In this document: piece after piece, positions 7,986 through 15,683 of the stretch
Layout: each line of letters begins with the position of its first letter
Numbering within the stretch: the stretch's first letter is position 1
The notes under the pieces: model-generated
The model's database searches: none
Told to the model about the DNA's origin: nothing
What the model saw: only the letters and a program-made list of their open reading frames with translations
Made by a program: the position numbers and the translations under genes
Source: an uncultured Collinsella sp.
Lineage (GTDB): Bacteria > Actinomycetota > Coriobacteriia > Coriobacteriales > Coriobacteriaceae
NCBI GenBank assembly: GCA_900542235.1
Contig: UQNB01000026.1
Coordinates: 1-23,662 of the forward strand
Direction: 5' to 3'
Length of the DNA: 23,662 nt

Positions 7986-8026
7986 CGAGAAACAAAACGG
8001 GGTGCATCCAAATGGACACACCCCGT
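7986..8026 (-). terminator. Intrinsic terminator after ftsZ
   Basis: Twenty-two nt past the ftsZ stop, the minus strand forms an 8-bp stem (ACGGGGTG 8026-8019 with CACCCCGT 8004-7997), possibly extended inside by GTCCA/TGGAT pairing. It is followed by TTTGTTTCTC. The GC-rich stem with a U-rich tail is a convincing rho-independent terminator and marks the end of the dcw transcript. Confidence 0.82.
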
Positions 8027-8048
8027 GCAGGTCGTTGAGAAAAACGAA

Positions 8049-9203
8049 CTAGAAGCTACCGCGCTTCAGGAAGTCGGGAAGCTCGAACTGGTCGTTGCCA
8101 AAGTTGGGCAGCTCGGTACCACCGACGTTGCGGGTCGGAGCGGCCTGAGCCGGGCTGGCAGCCGGGGCGGTGCGCTGCGGCTCAGCGGAGGCAGCGGCCT
8201 TGCTCTGAGACTGCTGAGCAGCAAAGAGCTCATCCTGACGGTTGACGTTGGAGTCGGAGAAGCCCGTAGCGATGACGGTGATACGCACCTGATCGCCCAG
8301 GGACTCGTCGACAACGGTACCGAAGATGATGTTGGCCTCGGGGTCGACGGCGTTGGCGACAACGTCGGCGGCGTCGCTGATCTCCTGGATGCCCAGGTCC
8401 TTGGAACCGGCGATGGAGAGCAGCACGCGCGTGGCACCATCGATGGAGCTCTCGAGCAGCGGGCTGGAGATGGCCTGCTGGGCAGCGTCGACGGCACGAG
8501 TATCCCCAGAAGAGGTACCGATACCCATCATGGCGGTACCGGCCTGCTTCATGATGGTCTTAACATCGGCGAAGTCCAGGTTGATGATACCGGGGACGGT
8601 GATGAGGTCGGTGATGCCCTGGGTGCCCTGGGAAAGGACGCCATCGGCAATCGCGAAGGCCTCGAGCATGGTGGTCTTCTTCTCGGCGATGTCGAGCAGC
8701 TTATCGTTAGGAATGACGATCATGGTGTCGACGCAATCGGAGAGGGTCTTGATGCCCTCCTCGGCGCTCTTCTTACGCTTGCGGCCCTCGAAGGTGAAGG
8801 GCTTGGTCACGACGGCGACGGTCAGTGCGCCGGCCTCGTTCATCGCGATATCGGCAACGATGGGAGCAGCGCCGGTACCGGTGCCGCCGCCCTCGCCGCA
8901 GGTGATAAACACCATGTCGGCGCCAGCGAGCGCCTCGGCGATGTCGTCGCGGGACTCATCGGCAGCCTTGCGGCCAACCTCGGGATTGGCGCCGGCGCCC
9001 AGGCCGCGGGTAAGGTCGGTGCCGATGTGCACCTTGATATCGGCATCAGAGATCGCGAGTGCCTGAGCATCGGTGTTGATGGCAACAAACTCGACGCCGC
9101 GGATGCCCTCTTCGATCATTCGATTGACCGCGTTGGTACCGCCGCCGCCGACGCCGACCACCTTAATGACGGCAAGGTAGTTGTTGATCTCTGTCTCGTG
9201 CAT
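8049..9203 (-). CDS. ftsZ: Cell division GTPase FtsZ
   Basis: FtsZ polymerises with GTP into the division ring. The 384-residue protein has VVGVGGGGTNAVNRM, the tubulin signature GGGTGTG (105-111), VVTKPFTFEG, and the catalytic T7 loop N208-L-D210-F-A-D213. A variable Gln/Ala/Ser-rich linker (about 322-362) follows. The conserved C-terminal peptide ELPDFLKRG (374-382) binds anchors such as SepF; a partial copy, ELPNF, precedes it by 10 residues. ATG 9203 has GGAGG 7 nt upstream; an in-frame ATG at 9233 adds ten residues without family similarity. It is separated from ftsQ by 199 nt of AT-rich sequence, so it likely has a promoter of its own, and it is followed by a strong terminator. Confidence 0.99.
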   Translation of the reverse strand: MHETEINNYLAVIKVVGVGGGGTNAVNRMIEEGIRGVEFVAINTDAQALAISDADIKVHIGTDLTRGLGAGANPEVGRKAADESRDDIAEALAGADMVFITCGEGGGTGTGAAPIVADIAMNEAGALTVAVVTKPFTFEGRKRKKSAEEGIKTLSDCVDTMIVIPNDKLLDIAEKKTTMLEAFAIADGVLSQGTQGITDLITVPGIINLDFADVKTIMKQAGTAMMGIGTSSGDTRAVDAAQQAISSPLLESSIDGATRVLLSIAGSKDLGIQEISDAADVVANAVDPEANIIFGTVVDESLGDQVRITVIATGFSDSNVNRQDELFAAQQSQSKAAASAEPQRTAPAASPAQAAPTRNVGGTELPNFGNDQFELPDFLKRGSF

Positions 9204-9402
9204 GTCGGTCCTCCGAACAAAGGTTATAGCCATAGCATGGGTCGACCCCTGCGCACATTAACCTTCAGGTTGAAAGTAAATGCAAAGGTAAACCGTATTA
9301 TGTTTGCACATTATGAACGTATCAGTCAAATAATTGACCGTGAAAACCAAACAAACCAGATAAACGGCGTGGTATGGCCCCTCAACAAAGCATCAACCAG
9401 CG
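9204..9402 (-). promoter_or_regulatory. AT-rich ftsQ-ftsZ intergenic region, probable ftsZ promoter
   Basis: This 199-nt spacer is the longest non-coding gap in the window and clearly more AT-rich than its surroundings. It contains a 14-nt inverted repeat GTCAA-N4-TTGAC (9325-9338), a 12-bp palindrome AACCT-TC-AGGTT (9260-9271), and two CATAAT elements in direct repeat on the minus strand. One possible promoter is TTCACG, 17 nt, then TACGTT preceded by TGA (extended -10) on the minus strand. Several weak alternatives exist, so I cannot fix the start site. Confidence 0.5.
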
Positions 9403-10659
9403 CTACGAGGTCGGAGCATTCCTAAATGTGTAGTTGCCCGGAGAGCGCACATTGATATACGTTACGCCCTCTACCTGCGAAAGCAACTTGGTGACTACGC
9501 GTTCCTTCTTGGCGATATCGTCCGAATCGCCCAGCGACACCTCAATGCCGTTATTGAGGTTTGCCGAGATGGCTTCGACCGAAGGCGTGGAAATATCCTT
9601 GACTTGTCCCAAGAACTCGCTCGAAAAACCACGCACATAATCCAGGCCGGCCTTAACGGCTTTGGAGTTCACCGCCTGGCCGGAAACCGGAGCGACATCC
9701 GCCGAGACATCAGTCAATAACACCGCGCCATAATGCTTGGCGAGCGCCAGCGCGGCATCGATTCCGGTCAAGGTATTTGAGCCCTGCCCTGTCGTGATGA
9801 CGTTGCCCTGGTCGTCCACTTCGACCGACGTCGACAGCGGGGCGATCCAGGTGTCATCGTCTCCGATAGCCCAGGCAAGGTCGTCGGAGCTGATATACGC
9901 AATGGCGATAACTTTACGCTCCGTCGGCGTGATGATAAGCGTATGGGGAAACTGGCGCTGGACATCCACGCCCGAAACCCACGGGTTCTGCTTGAGATCC
10001 TCGGTAATCTGGTCGGGATCGACGTTAAAAAGCGACGTTCCCTCGGGCAAGTCGATCAGCTGGATAGCATCGTGCTTCGTCACATGCTCGCTGCCTTGAA
10101 TCTGAATATCAGTGGCAGTAAACAGTCCAGAGTTGATCACCACGATGGCAACGACGACGAGCACGGCCAAGACGGCCAGAACGCCGCCCACGATTTTGCC
10201 TTTGCCTGTAACGACAGAAGCGGCATCTGATGTTTTATTTGCCATCGCTCCAAGTGAAGATAACGGGTTGAAACCTTTTTTACTCGAAGGCTTCTTGGCG
10301 GTAGCCGACACCGATGTCAGCGAGCGCGGTTTCGATGCGCCCAGCGTGAGACCTGGACGCGCCGCTTTAGTTCCCGTCGAGGGCTTGGGAGCTGCCATGG
10401 GACGGGCAGGCTTGGCGCCCATAACAGGCTTTGACGTCACCGAGGGACGCGAGGACTTTTTTGCGGCCGGACGATTACCGAGCCGCGAGCCGACGACCGG
10501 ACGACTGGTCTGTCGAGCATGCCCGACAGACTTAGAGTGCGCGACGGTATTGCGTTGAGGTTTGGCAGGCGCGCCGGAACGCCCTCCGGCGCGGCGGAAG
10601 GTGGGTTTCGATGCTCTAGAAGCCGAGGAATTTAACTTCCGGTCTGAGCTCGATGCCAT
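9403..10659 (-). CDS. ftsQ: Divisome protein FtsQ/DivIB with long basic N-terminal tail
   Basis: FtsQ is a bitopic divisome protein that joins FtsL-type partners and controls septal synthesis. Residues 1-155 are an unusually long cytoplasmic tail rich in Lys, Arg, Ser, Ala and Pro, apparently disordered. One membrane segment (about 156-177, VGGVLAVLAVLVVVAIVVI) is followed by the POTRA domain (about 180-250: IQIQGSEHVTKHDAI, GTSLFNVDPDQI, NPWVSGVDVQRQFPHTLII) and the FtsQ beta domain. Length 418 is well above the usual 250-300, because of the tail. ATG 10659 lies inside murB (44-nt overlap) but has a good GGGAGG just upstream, and no better start exists within the tail. Confidence 0.94.
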   Translation of the reverse strand: MASSSDRKLNSSASRASKPTFRRAGGRSGAPAKPQRNTVAHSKSVGHARQTSRPVVGSRLGNRPAAKKSSRPSVTSKPVMGAKPARPMAAPKPSTGTKAARPGLTLGASKPRSLTSVSATAKKPSSKKGFNPLSSLGAMANKTSDAASVVTGKGKIVGGVLAVLAVLVVVAIVVINSGLFTATDIQIQGSEHVTKHDAIQLIDLPEGTSLFNVDPDQITEDLKQNPWVSGVDVQRQFPHTLIITPTERKVIAIAYISSDDLAWAIGDDDTWIAPLSTSVEVDDQGNVITTGQGSNTLTGIDAALALAKHYGAVLLTDVSADVAPVSGQAVNSKAVKAGLDYVRGFSSEFLGQVKDISTPSVEAISANLNNGIEVSLGDSDDIAKKERVVTKLLSQVEGVTYINVRSPGNYTFRNAPTS

Positions 10660-11527
10660 ACGCCTCCCTCACCTTTCCGTGCACATGTCTGATAACCGCG
10701 GCAACGTCATCGGCCGAGGCAGTTCCGTTATTAACGATAAAATTAGCGTGAACGGGCGAAACTTCCGCGCCGCCAATCGAAAAACCCTTTAATCCACAAT
10801 CCTCGATAAGCTTGCCCACACTCGCATCGGGCGGGTTGCGAAAGACAGACCCGCAGGATGCGCGACCCATGGGCTGCGTACGCTTGCGCCTTGTAAGGTA
10901 CCGCTCCATGCGCTCGCGAATGTCGGCCTTGGGCGCCGGTTTAAGCTTGAGCACGCACTCGAGGATGATCTCATTGCGGGGAAGGCTACATTCGCGGTAG
11001 CCCCAAGAGATCTCGGACCCCGCATAATGCTTGATACCGGATGCCGGGTCAAACGTTACGACATCCTCAACCAGCGAGCCAATCCACTCGGTCCGCGTGC
11101 CGGCATTCATAGATATCGCACCGCCGACCGAACCAGGAATGCCAACGGCAAACTCAAGGCCCGAGAGGCTACGCGACAGGGCATCGTTGACCAGGCGCGC
11201 AAACATCACGCCCGCACCGACCGTCAGCGTACAACCGTCATCGGCAACAACCGTGCGCTGGAACTCACGTCCGAGCGAAATGACGGCACCGCGATAACCG
11301 CCATCGGCAACCAGCAGATTGGAGCCCTTGCCGATGATGACCCACGGCACCTGCTCGCGATCGAGCACCGCCACGGCGCGGCGGAGGGCATGATAGCTAT
11401 GGCACGTCACAAAGAGGTCGGCCTTGCCGCCGATACGATAGCTCGTATGACGCGCAAGGCGCTCGTCCTCGATCACATCCGTGTCGATCATGCCCGAGAG
11501 CGCCATGACGGCGTTAAACAGACCCAT
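10616..11527 (-). CDS. murB: UDP-N-acetylenolpyruvoylglucosamine reductase MurB
   Basis: MurB reduces UDP-GlcNAc-enolpyruvate to UDP-MurNAc with NADPH and FAD in the cytoplasm. The 303-residue protein shows FAD-binding segments (HTSYRIGGKADLFV, VIIGKGSNLLVADGG, GLEFAVGIPGSVGGAISMNAG). It also has the catalytic Ser in CGSVFRNPP and the catalytic Glu in LRPEVKFLG near the C-terminus. Length and motifs match the short type of Gram-positives. The ATG at 11527 follows the murC stop by 5 nt and lacks a strong ribosome site, so translation is probably coupled to murC. Its end overlaps ftsQ by 44 nt. Confidence 0.97.
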   Translation of the reverse strand: MGLFNAVMALSGMIDTDVIEDERLARHTSYRIGGKADLFVTCHSYHALRRAVAVLDREQVPWVIIGKGSNLLVADGGYRGAVISLGREFQRTVVADDGCTLTVGAGVMFARLVNDALSRSLSGLEFAVGIPGSVGGAISMNAGTRTEWIGSLVEDVVTFDPASGIKHYAGSEISWGYRECSLPRNEIILECVLKLKPAPKADIRERMERYLTRRKRTQPMGRASCGSVFRNPPDASVGKLIEDCGLKGFSIGGAEVSPVHANFIVNNGTASADDVAAVIRHVHGKVREAYGIELRPEVKFLGF

Positions 11528-11532
11528 TAGAC

Positions 11533-12951
11533 TTAAGCGTCTTTCTTGGCAGTCAGATACTCAATGAACTCGGGACCGACGGTCGTAACGTCGCCGGCAC
11601 CCATGGTGAGCAGCAGGTCGCCCTCGCCCACCATCTGCTCGAGCTCCTGATTGAGCTCAAGACGGCTGGAGCAGTACACGACCTCCTTGCCAGGATGCTT
11701 GGCGCGCACGGTATCGGCGAGCATCTTAGAGGTGACACCCGGAATGGGCATCTCGCCAGCCGAGAACACATCAATCAGCAGCAGTTTATCGGCATTGGCA
11801 AATGCATCGGCAAAGTCGTCGCACAGGGCCTGCAGGCGCGAATAGCGGTGCGGCTGGAACACGACATCGACGTGCTTGTAGCCCAGCGAGGAAGCGGCAG
11901 CAAGCGTCGCCTTGATCTCGGTGGGGTGATGGCCGTAATCATCGACCACGGTGATGCCATCGATATCGCCCACGTGGGTAAAGCGACGGCGGACGCCCTC
12001 AAAGCTCGAGAGCGCCTTGGCGGCGGCGTCGATGTCAAGGCCCAGGACATGGGCGACGGTGAGCACCGCCGTGGCGTTGAGCATGTTGTGGCGACCGGGG
12101 TTGCTCTTGATCTCCACAGCGTGCTCAGTGCCGTCCTCAAAGCGAACGATAAAGTCACTCTGGATGCCCTTGACATCCGGGTGCACGCAGACGATGTCGT
12201 TGCTCTCGGCAAAGCCGTAGGAAAGCACGTGACGGCCCGTCGACTTGGCGAACTCGACCAGATGCGGGTCCTCACCACAGACGATGACGGTGCCGTCCTC
12301 GCCCACCAGGCTCATGAATTTGGCGAAAGTTGCCTCGATCTCCTCGATACCCGAGTAGTGATCGAGGTGGTCGGCCTCGACGTTGGTCACAATGACTACG
12401 TTGGGGTTCAGGAACAGGAAGGAGCTGTCGGACTCGTCGGCCTCGGCGACAAAGTAGTCGCCCGAGCCGTTCTTGCCGTTCGTGTCATAGCCCTCGACGA
12501 TGCCGCCGATCAAGAAGCTCGGATCCAGACCCATGCGGTCGAGCATGGTGGCGCACATCGAAGACGTGGTGGTCTTGCCATGCGTGCCGGCAACAGCGAC
12601 GGTAGTGTAGCCGTGGCCCAAAGCAGAGAGCATCTTGGCACGGGGCCACACGGGAATGCCCAGCTCGCGAGCGCGCACGAGCTCAGGGTTGGACTCCGGA
12701 ATAGCGGTGGAGACAACAACCACGTCGGGCTTGACCTCGTCGATCGTGGCTGCCTCATGGCCCACATGCACCTTCACACCAGCGCGTGTAAGCTGGCGGA
12801 TATAACGTGATGTCTTAAGGTCGGAGCCGGTAACGGCATAACCGCGCTCGTGCAGAACGAGGGCGATGCCGCTCATGCCGGCGCCGCCGATACCGATAAA
12901 GTGGGCGCTCTTAAACTCGGGCGCGGAGGTTGCAGTCTGGGAATCAGCCAT
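11533..12951 (-). CDS. murC: UDP-N-acetylmuramate--L-alanine ligase MurC
   Basis: MurC adds L-Ala to UDP-MurNAc using ATP. The 472-residue protein has the UDP-binding loop FIGIGGAGMSGIA (18-30), the ATP P-loop AGTHGKTTT (121-129), EADESD (170-175), the Mg/ATP segment NVEADHLDHY and the C-terminal domain motif DDYGHHPTE. ATG 12951 with AAGGAG 11 nt upstream is preferred to GTG 12978, which would start ahead of that ribosome site. A 97-nt gap separates it from murG; I see no clear promoter there, though the gap is longer than most in the cluster. Confidence 0.98.
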   Translation of the reverse strand: MADSQTATSAPEFKSAHFIGIGGAGMSGIALVLHERGYAVTGSDLKTSRYIRQLTRAGVKVHVGHEAATIDEVKPDVVVVSTAIPESNPELVRARELGIPVWPRAKMLSALGHGYTTVAVAGTHGKTTTSSMCATMLDRMGLDPSFLIGGIVEGYDTNGKNGSGDYFVAEADESDSSFLFLNPNVVIVTNVEADHLDHYSGIEEIEATFAKFMSLVGEDGTVIVCGEDPHLVEFAKSTGRHVLSYGFAESNDIVCVHPDVKGIQSDFIVRFEDGTEHAVEIKSNPGRHNMLNATAVLTVAHVLGLDIDAAAKALSSFEGVRRRFTHVGDIDGITVVDDYGHHPTEIKATLAAASSLGYKHVDVVFQPHRYSRLQALCDDFADAFANADKLLLIDVFSAGEMPIPGVTSKMLADTVRAKHPGKEVVYCSSRLELNQELEQMVGEGDLLLTMGAGDVTTVGPEFIEYLTAKKDA

Positions 12952-13048
12952 GTGCTCGTGTACTCCTTGCGTAAACACTGCCTGTAACCCGTTAACTGTA
13001 CCGCACCTACCGCATCAGCGCGAGGGCGACCGACGATATCCCGTCTAA

Positions 13049-14164
13049 CTAACGCAAACCCTCTACCGCATCGGCCAGAAGAGCGGCGGCCCTATCCTGA
13101 GCCAGACCACGCGCCGCCTGACGCATGACGTCGCGCTCTGCCGCGTCATCGACCAGGTGCAGCAGCTCATCGGCAAAGGCAGAACCGTCGATATCGGCAT
13201 CGGCACAGAGCACGCCGGCCCCGGCGTCGACCAGATAACGGGCATTGGTGGTTTGGTGGTCGGCCGTCGCATGCGGATACGGCACGAGTATCGAGGGCAC
13301 GGCGAGCGCAGCGATCTCGGCCACGCTCGATGCACCCGAACGCGAGAGCACCAAATCGGCAGCAGCCAGCATGTCGCCCATGTTGTCGATGTAAGGCTGG
13401 ACGCGGTAACGCTTCGCCTCCTCGGGCGTCAGCGCCAAAGCGCGCTCGGTCTCCTCAAAGCCGTCGGCACCCGTCGAATGCAACACATAGAGGTTCTTGC
13501 GCGAAAGCAGCTCGTTTTTGAGCGAAACCGCGCGCTCGTTGAGGTGCTGGGCGCCGAGTGAACCGCCAAAGACGAGCAGCAGCGTAGCGTCCTCGGGAAC
13601 GCCAAGTGCCTTGCGGCCGCGAGCGCGATCGCCCTCGATCACCGAGCGACGTACGGGGTTGCCGGTCATGAGCACGTGGTCAGGGTCACCTTCGCGCTCA
13701 AAGACCGAACGCGCTGCCGGCACCGAGATGCACACGCGGGCGGCGTGGGAGTTCATCATCTTATTGGCCAGGCCCGGAACAGAGTTCTGCTCATGCAGCA
13801 GATACGGAACGCCTGCGCCCTTGCACCACCCCAGCAGCGGAACCTCGACATAGGCACCAAAACCGATGGCAGCATCGGGCTTGCCGACCTTTGAGAAATG
13901 ACTGGCGAGCGCACGCTTGGCCTTGTTGACACGCCACAGCGAGGTCAGCGCCGTCCAGGGACGGGAGCGGTCGAAGCCCGTGACCGTAATGGGCACAAAA
14001 TCAAACCCAGCCTCGGGGACCAGACGACCCTCGAGCTTGCGCGACTGGCCCACGAACACAACGTGGTGGCCACGGTCATGCAGCTCCTCGGCCAAAGCGA
14101 GCGCGGGGTTAATGTGTCCTGCCGTGCCGCCGGCTGCAATAGCAACGGTCATCTTATCGGTCAT
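13049..14164 (-). CDS. murG: Lipid II synthase, GlcNAc transferase MurG
   Basis: MurG transfers GlcNAc from UDP-GlcNAc to lipid I at the inner membrane face, making lipid II. In 371 residues it has the N-terminal glycine loop GGTAGHINPALA (12-23), LLHEQNSVPGLANK, the second glycine loop FGGSLGAQHLN (199-209), and the donor-sugar site RSGASSVAEIAALAVPSILVPYPHATADHQ. The region usually reading GGYVSGP is GAYVEVP here (104-110), a mild departure. ATG 14164 has AAGGGA five bases ahead and overlaps the ftsW stop by 11 nt, which implies coupled translation; ATG 14152 is a weaker option. Confidence 0.97.
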   Translation of the reverse strand: MTDKMTVAIAAGGTAGHINPALALAEELHDRGHHVVFVGQSRKLEGRLVPEAGFDFVPITVTGFDRSRPWTALTSLWRVNKAKRALASHFSKVGKPDAAIGFGAYVEVPLLGWCKGAGVPYLLHEQNSVPGLANKMMNSHAARVCISVPAARSVFEREGDPDHVLMTGNPVRRSVIEGDRARGRKALGVPEDATLLLVFGGSLGAQHLNERAVSLKNELLSRKNLYVLHSTGADGFEETERALALTPEEAKRYRVQPYIDNMGDMLAAADLVLSRSGASSVAEIAALAVPSILVPYPHATADHQTTNARYLVDAGAGVLCADADIDGSAFADELLHLVDDAAERDVMRQAARGLAQDRAAALLADAVEGLR

Positions 14165-15674
14165 GGTAGTCCCTTCGTACACGCGGTCCCTGGTCGTCGG
14201 TGCGCAAACGCGCCGACGGGTCCGAGTTCAAATCGATTCGATTATATCCGCCGCCCGCGCTGCGAGGGCTGGGGCGCTGCGGACGACCTTGCGGCGCCGT
14301 TCGCTGACGCGGACGGGCTGCCGGCTCGGTCGCAGAGCCATCCAGAACGGTAAAGCCGTTACGCGAAGATCGCTCGCCGCGTACGTGGGGCACGCCGGCG
14401 GTACTCTCATCCATAACGGCAAAGCTCTCGCGGCGACGGTCGTACTCATCGCGACGGGCGCTCTCGTACGAAACGCGCAGGATCAGACCGGCAAGCATAA
14501 GCGACACAATAATCGACGAACCGCCGTAGCTAATAAACGGCAACGGTTTGCCCGTCATGGGAAACACGTTGAGGATGCCCAGCGCATTGATCAAAAACTG
14601 CACCGCGAGAATGACCGCGGAGCCAGACGCCATGAGCGCGCCCCGACGATCGGTCGCCTGCTCGGCAATGCGAAACGCCGAGTAGATCAGCATCGCAAAC
14701 ACCAAGAAGAACAGCACGGTTCCGACAAAACCGACTTCCTCGCCAATGATGGCCAGGATGTAGTCATTGTGCGCCTCGGGCAGATACGAGTACTTCATGG
14801 TTGAGTTGCCGATGCCACGACCGAACAGACCGCCCGAGGCAAAGGCCATGATGGCAAGCGTGGCCTGATAGCCGTCACCATACTCGTCGGCCCAAGGGTT
14901 CAAGGCAACCTGAATACGCACCATACGGTACGGCTCTGCGACAAGTGCAATCACGATCACGAGAATGCCGAAGATTAGCACGCCGATGATAAATCTGGGG
15001 TCGAGACCCGCAAACAACGCCATGCACATGAGGGTCAACAGGATGATCAAGACGGTACCGAAATCGGGCTGGATAAAGATCAGAAAGAGCGAAATACCCA
15101 GGTAGATGCCCATCTTGCGAAGGAATTCGTTGATGTTGCCACCGGGCGAAAAGAAGCGATCAAGCATGATGGCCGAATACGCAATGGCAAATGGCTTTAA
15201 AAACTCGGAAGGCTGGAACTGAATACCGGCGATGTTGAGCCAGCGCGTGGCGCCACGGCTGCCGCTGCCCACCAAGAACACCAGAAACAGTAGCCCTATC
15301 ATGCCTATGAGGAAGATCCTGAGCACATCCTCCCCAAACCAGCTGTCCGGCAAAACGCGCACGATGGCAATCAGCGCCAGAACACCGACCACGGCAAACG
15401 CAGCCTGTCGACCCAGAAAAAACGTCGCTGAGCCATTCTCGTGAAGCGCCTCGACCGAAGACGCCGAGTACACCATCAGCAGACCAAAACACACCAAGAT
15501 AAACAGGCAGGCCATGAATATCAGACGGGGGCGCATGATACGGGCGGGAACGCCGGCAATATAGCGTTCGCTAAACGTCTGCCCGCCGCGACCGGAACGC
15601 GGTGTGCTGCGCCGCGAGGAAGCACGGTCCGAGTCGGGCCTCCTCATACCTTGTCGGGGGCTCTCCTCTCTCAC
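14154..15674 (-). CDS. ftsW: Septal peptidoglycan glycosyltransferase FtsW
   Basis: FtsW is the SEDS-family polymerase that builds septal glycan from lipid II with FtsI. About ten hydrophobic segments lie between residues 50 and 400. Diagnostic parts are GATRWLNIAGIQFQPSE, IQPDFGTVLIILL, the periplasmic loop NPWADEYGDGYQ with the presumed catalytic Asp, YLPEAHNDYILAIIGEE and GKPLPFISYGGSS. The N-terminal 45 residues and C-terminal 102 residues (405-506) are Arg/Pro/Ser-rich cytoplasmic tails, so the protein is longer than the usual 380-420. GTG 15674 has AGGGG 6 nt upstream and is preferred; TTG 15680 abuts that site, and ATG 15647 is possible with a shorter tail. The murD stop lies 9 nt upstream. 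Confidence 0.97.
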   Translation of the reverse strand: MREESPRQGMRRPDSDRASSRRSTPRSGRGGQTFSERYIAGVPARIMRPRLIFMACLFILVCFGLLMVYSASSVEALHENGSATFFLGRQAAFAVVGVLALIAIVRVLPDSWFGEDVLRIFLIGMIGLLFLVFLVGSGSRGATRWLNIAGIQFQPSEFLKPFAIAYSAIMLDRFFSPGGNINEFLRKMGIYLGISLFLIFIQPDFGTVLIILLTLMCMALFAGLDPRFIIGVLIFGILVIVIALVAEPYRMVRIQVALNPWADEYGDGYQATLAIMAFASGGLFGRGIGNSTMKYSYLPEAHNDYILAIIGEEVGFVGTVLFFLVFAMLIYSAFRIAEQATDRRGALMASGSAVILAVQFLINALGILNVFPMTGKPLPFISYGGSSIIVSLMLAGLILRVSYESARRDEYDRRRESFAVMDESTAGVPHVRGERSSRNGFTVLDGSATEPAARPRQRTAPQGRPQRPSPRSAGGGYNRIDLNSDPSARLRTDDQGPRVRRDYHDR

Positions 15675-15683
15675 CGGCAACCC

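Noticed and set aside
12952..13048. Possible promoter in the 97-nt murG-murC gap
   Set aside because: I found no paired -35/-10 hexamers or strong hairpin; read-through from upstream genes explains murC expression.
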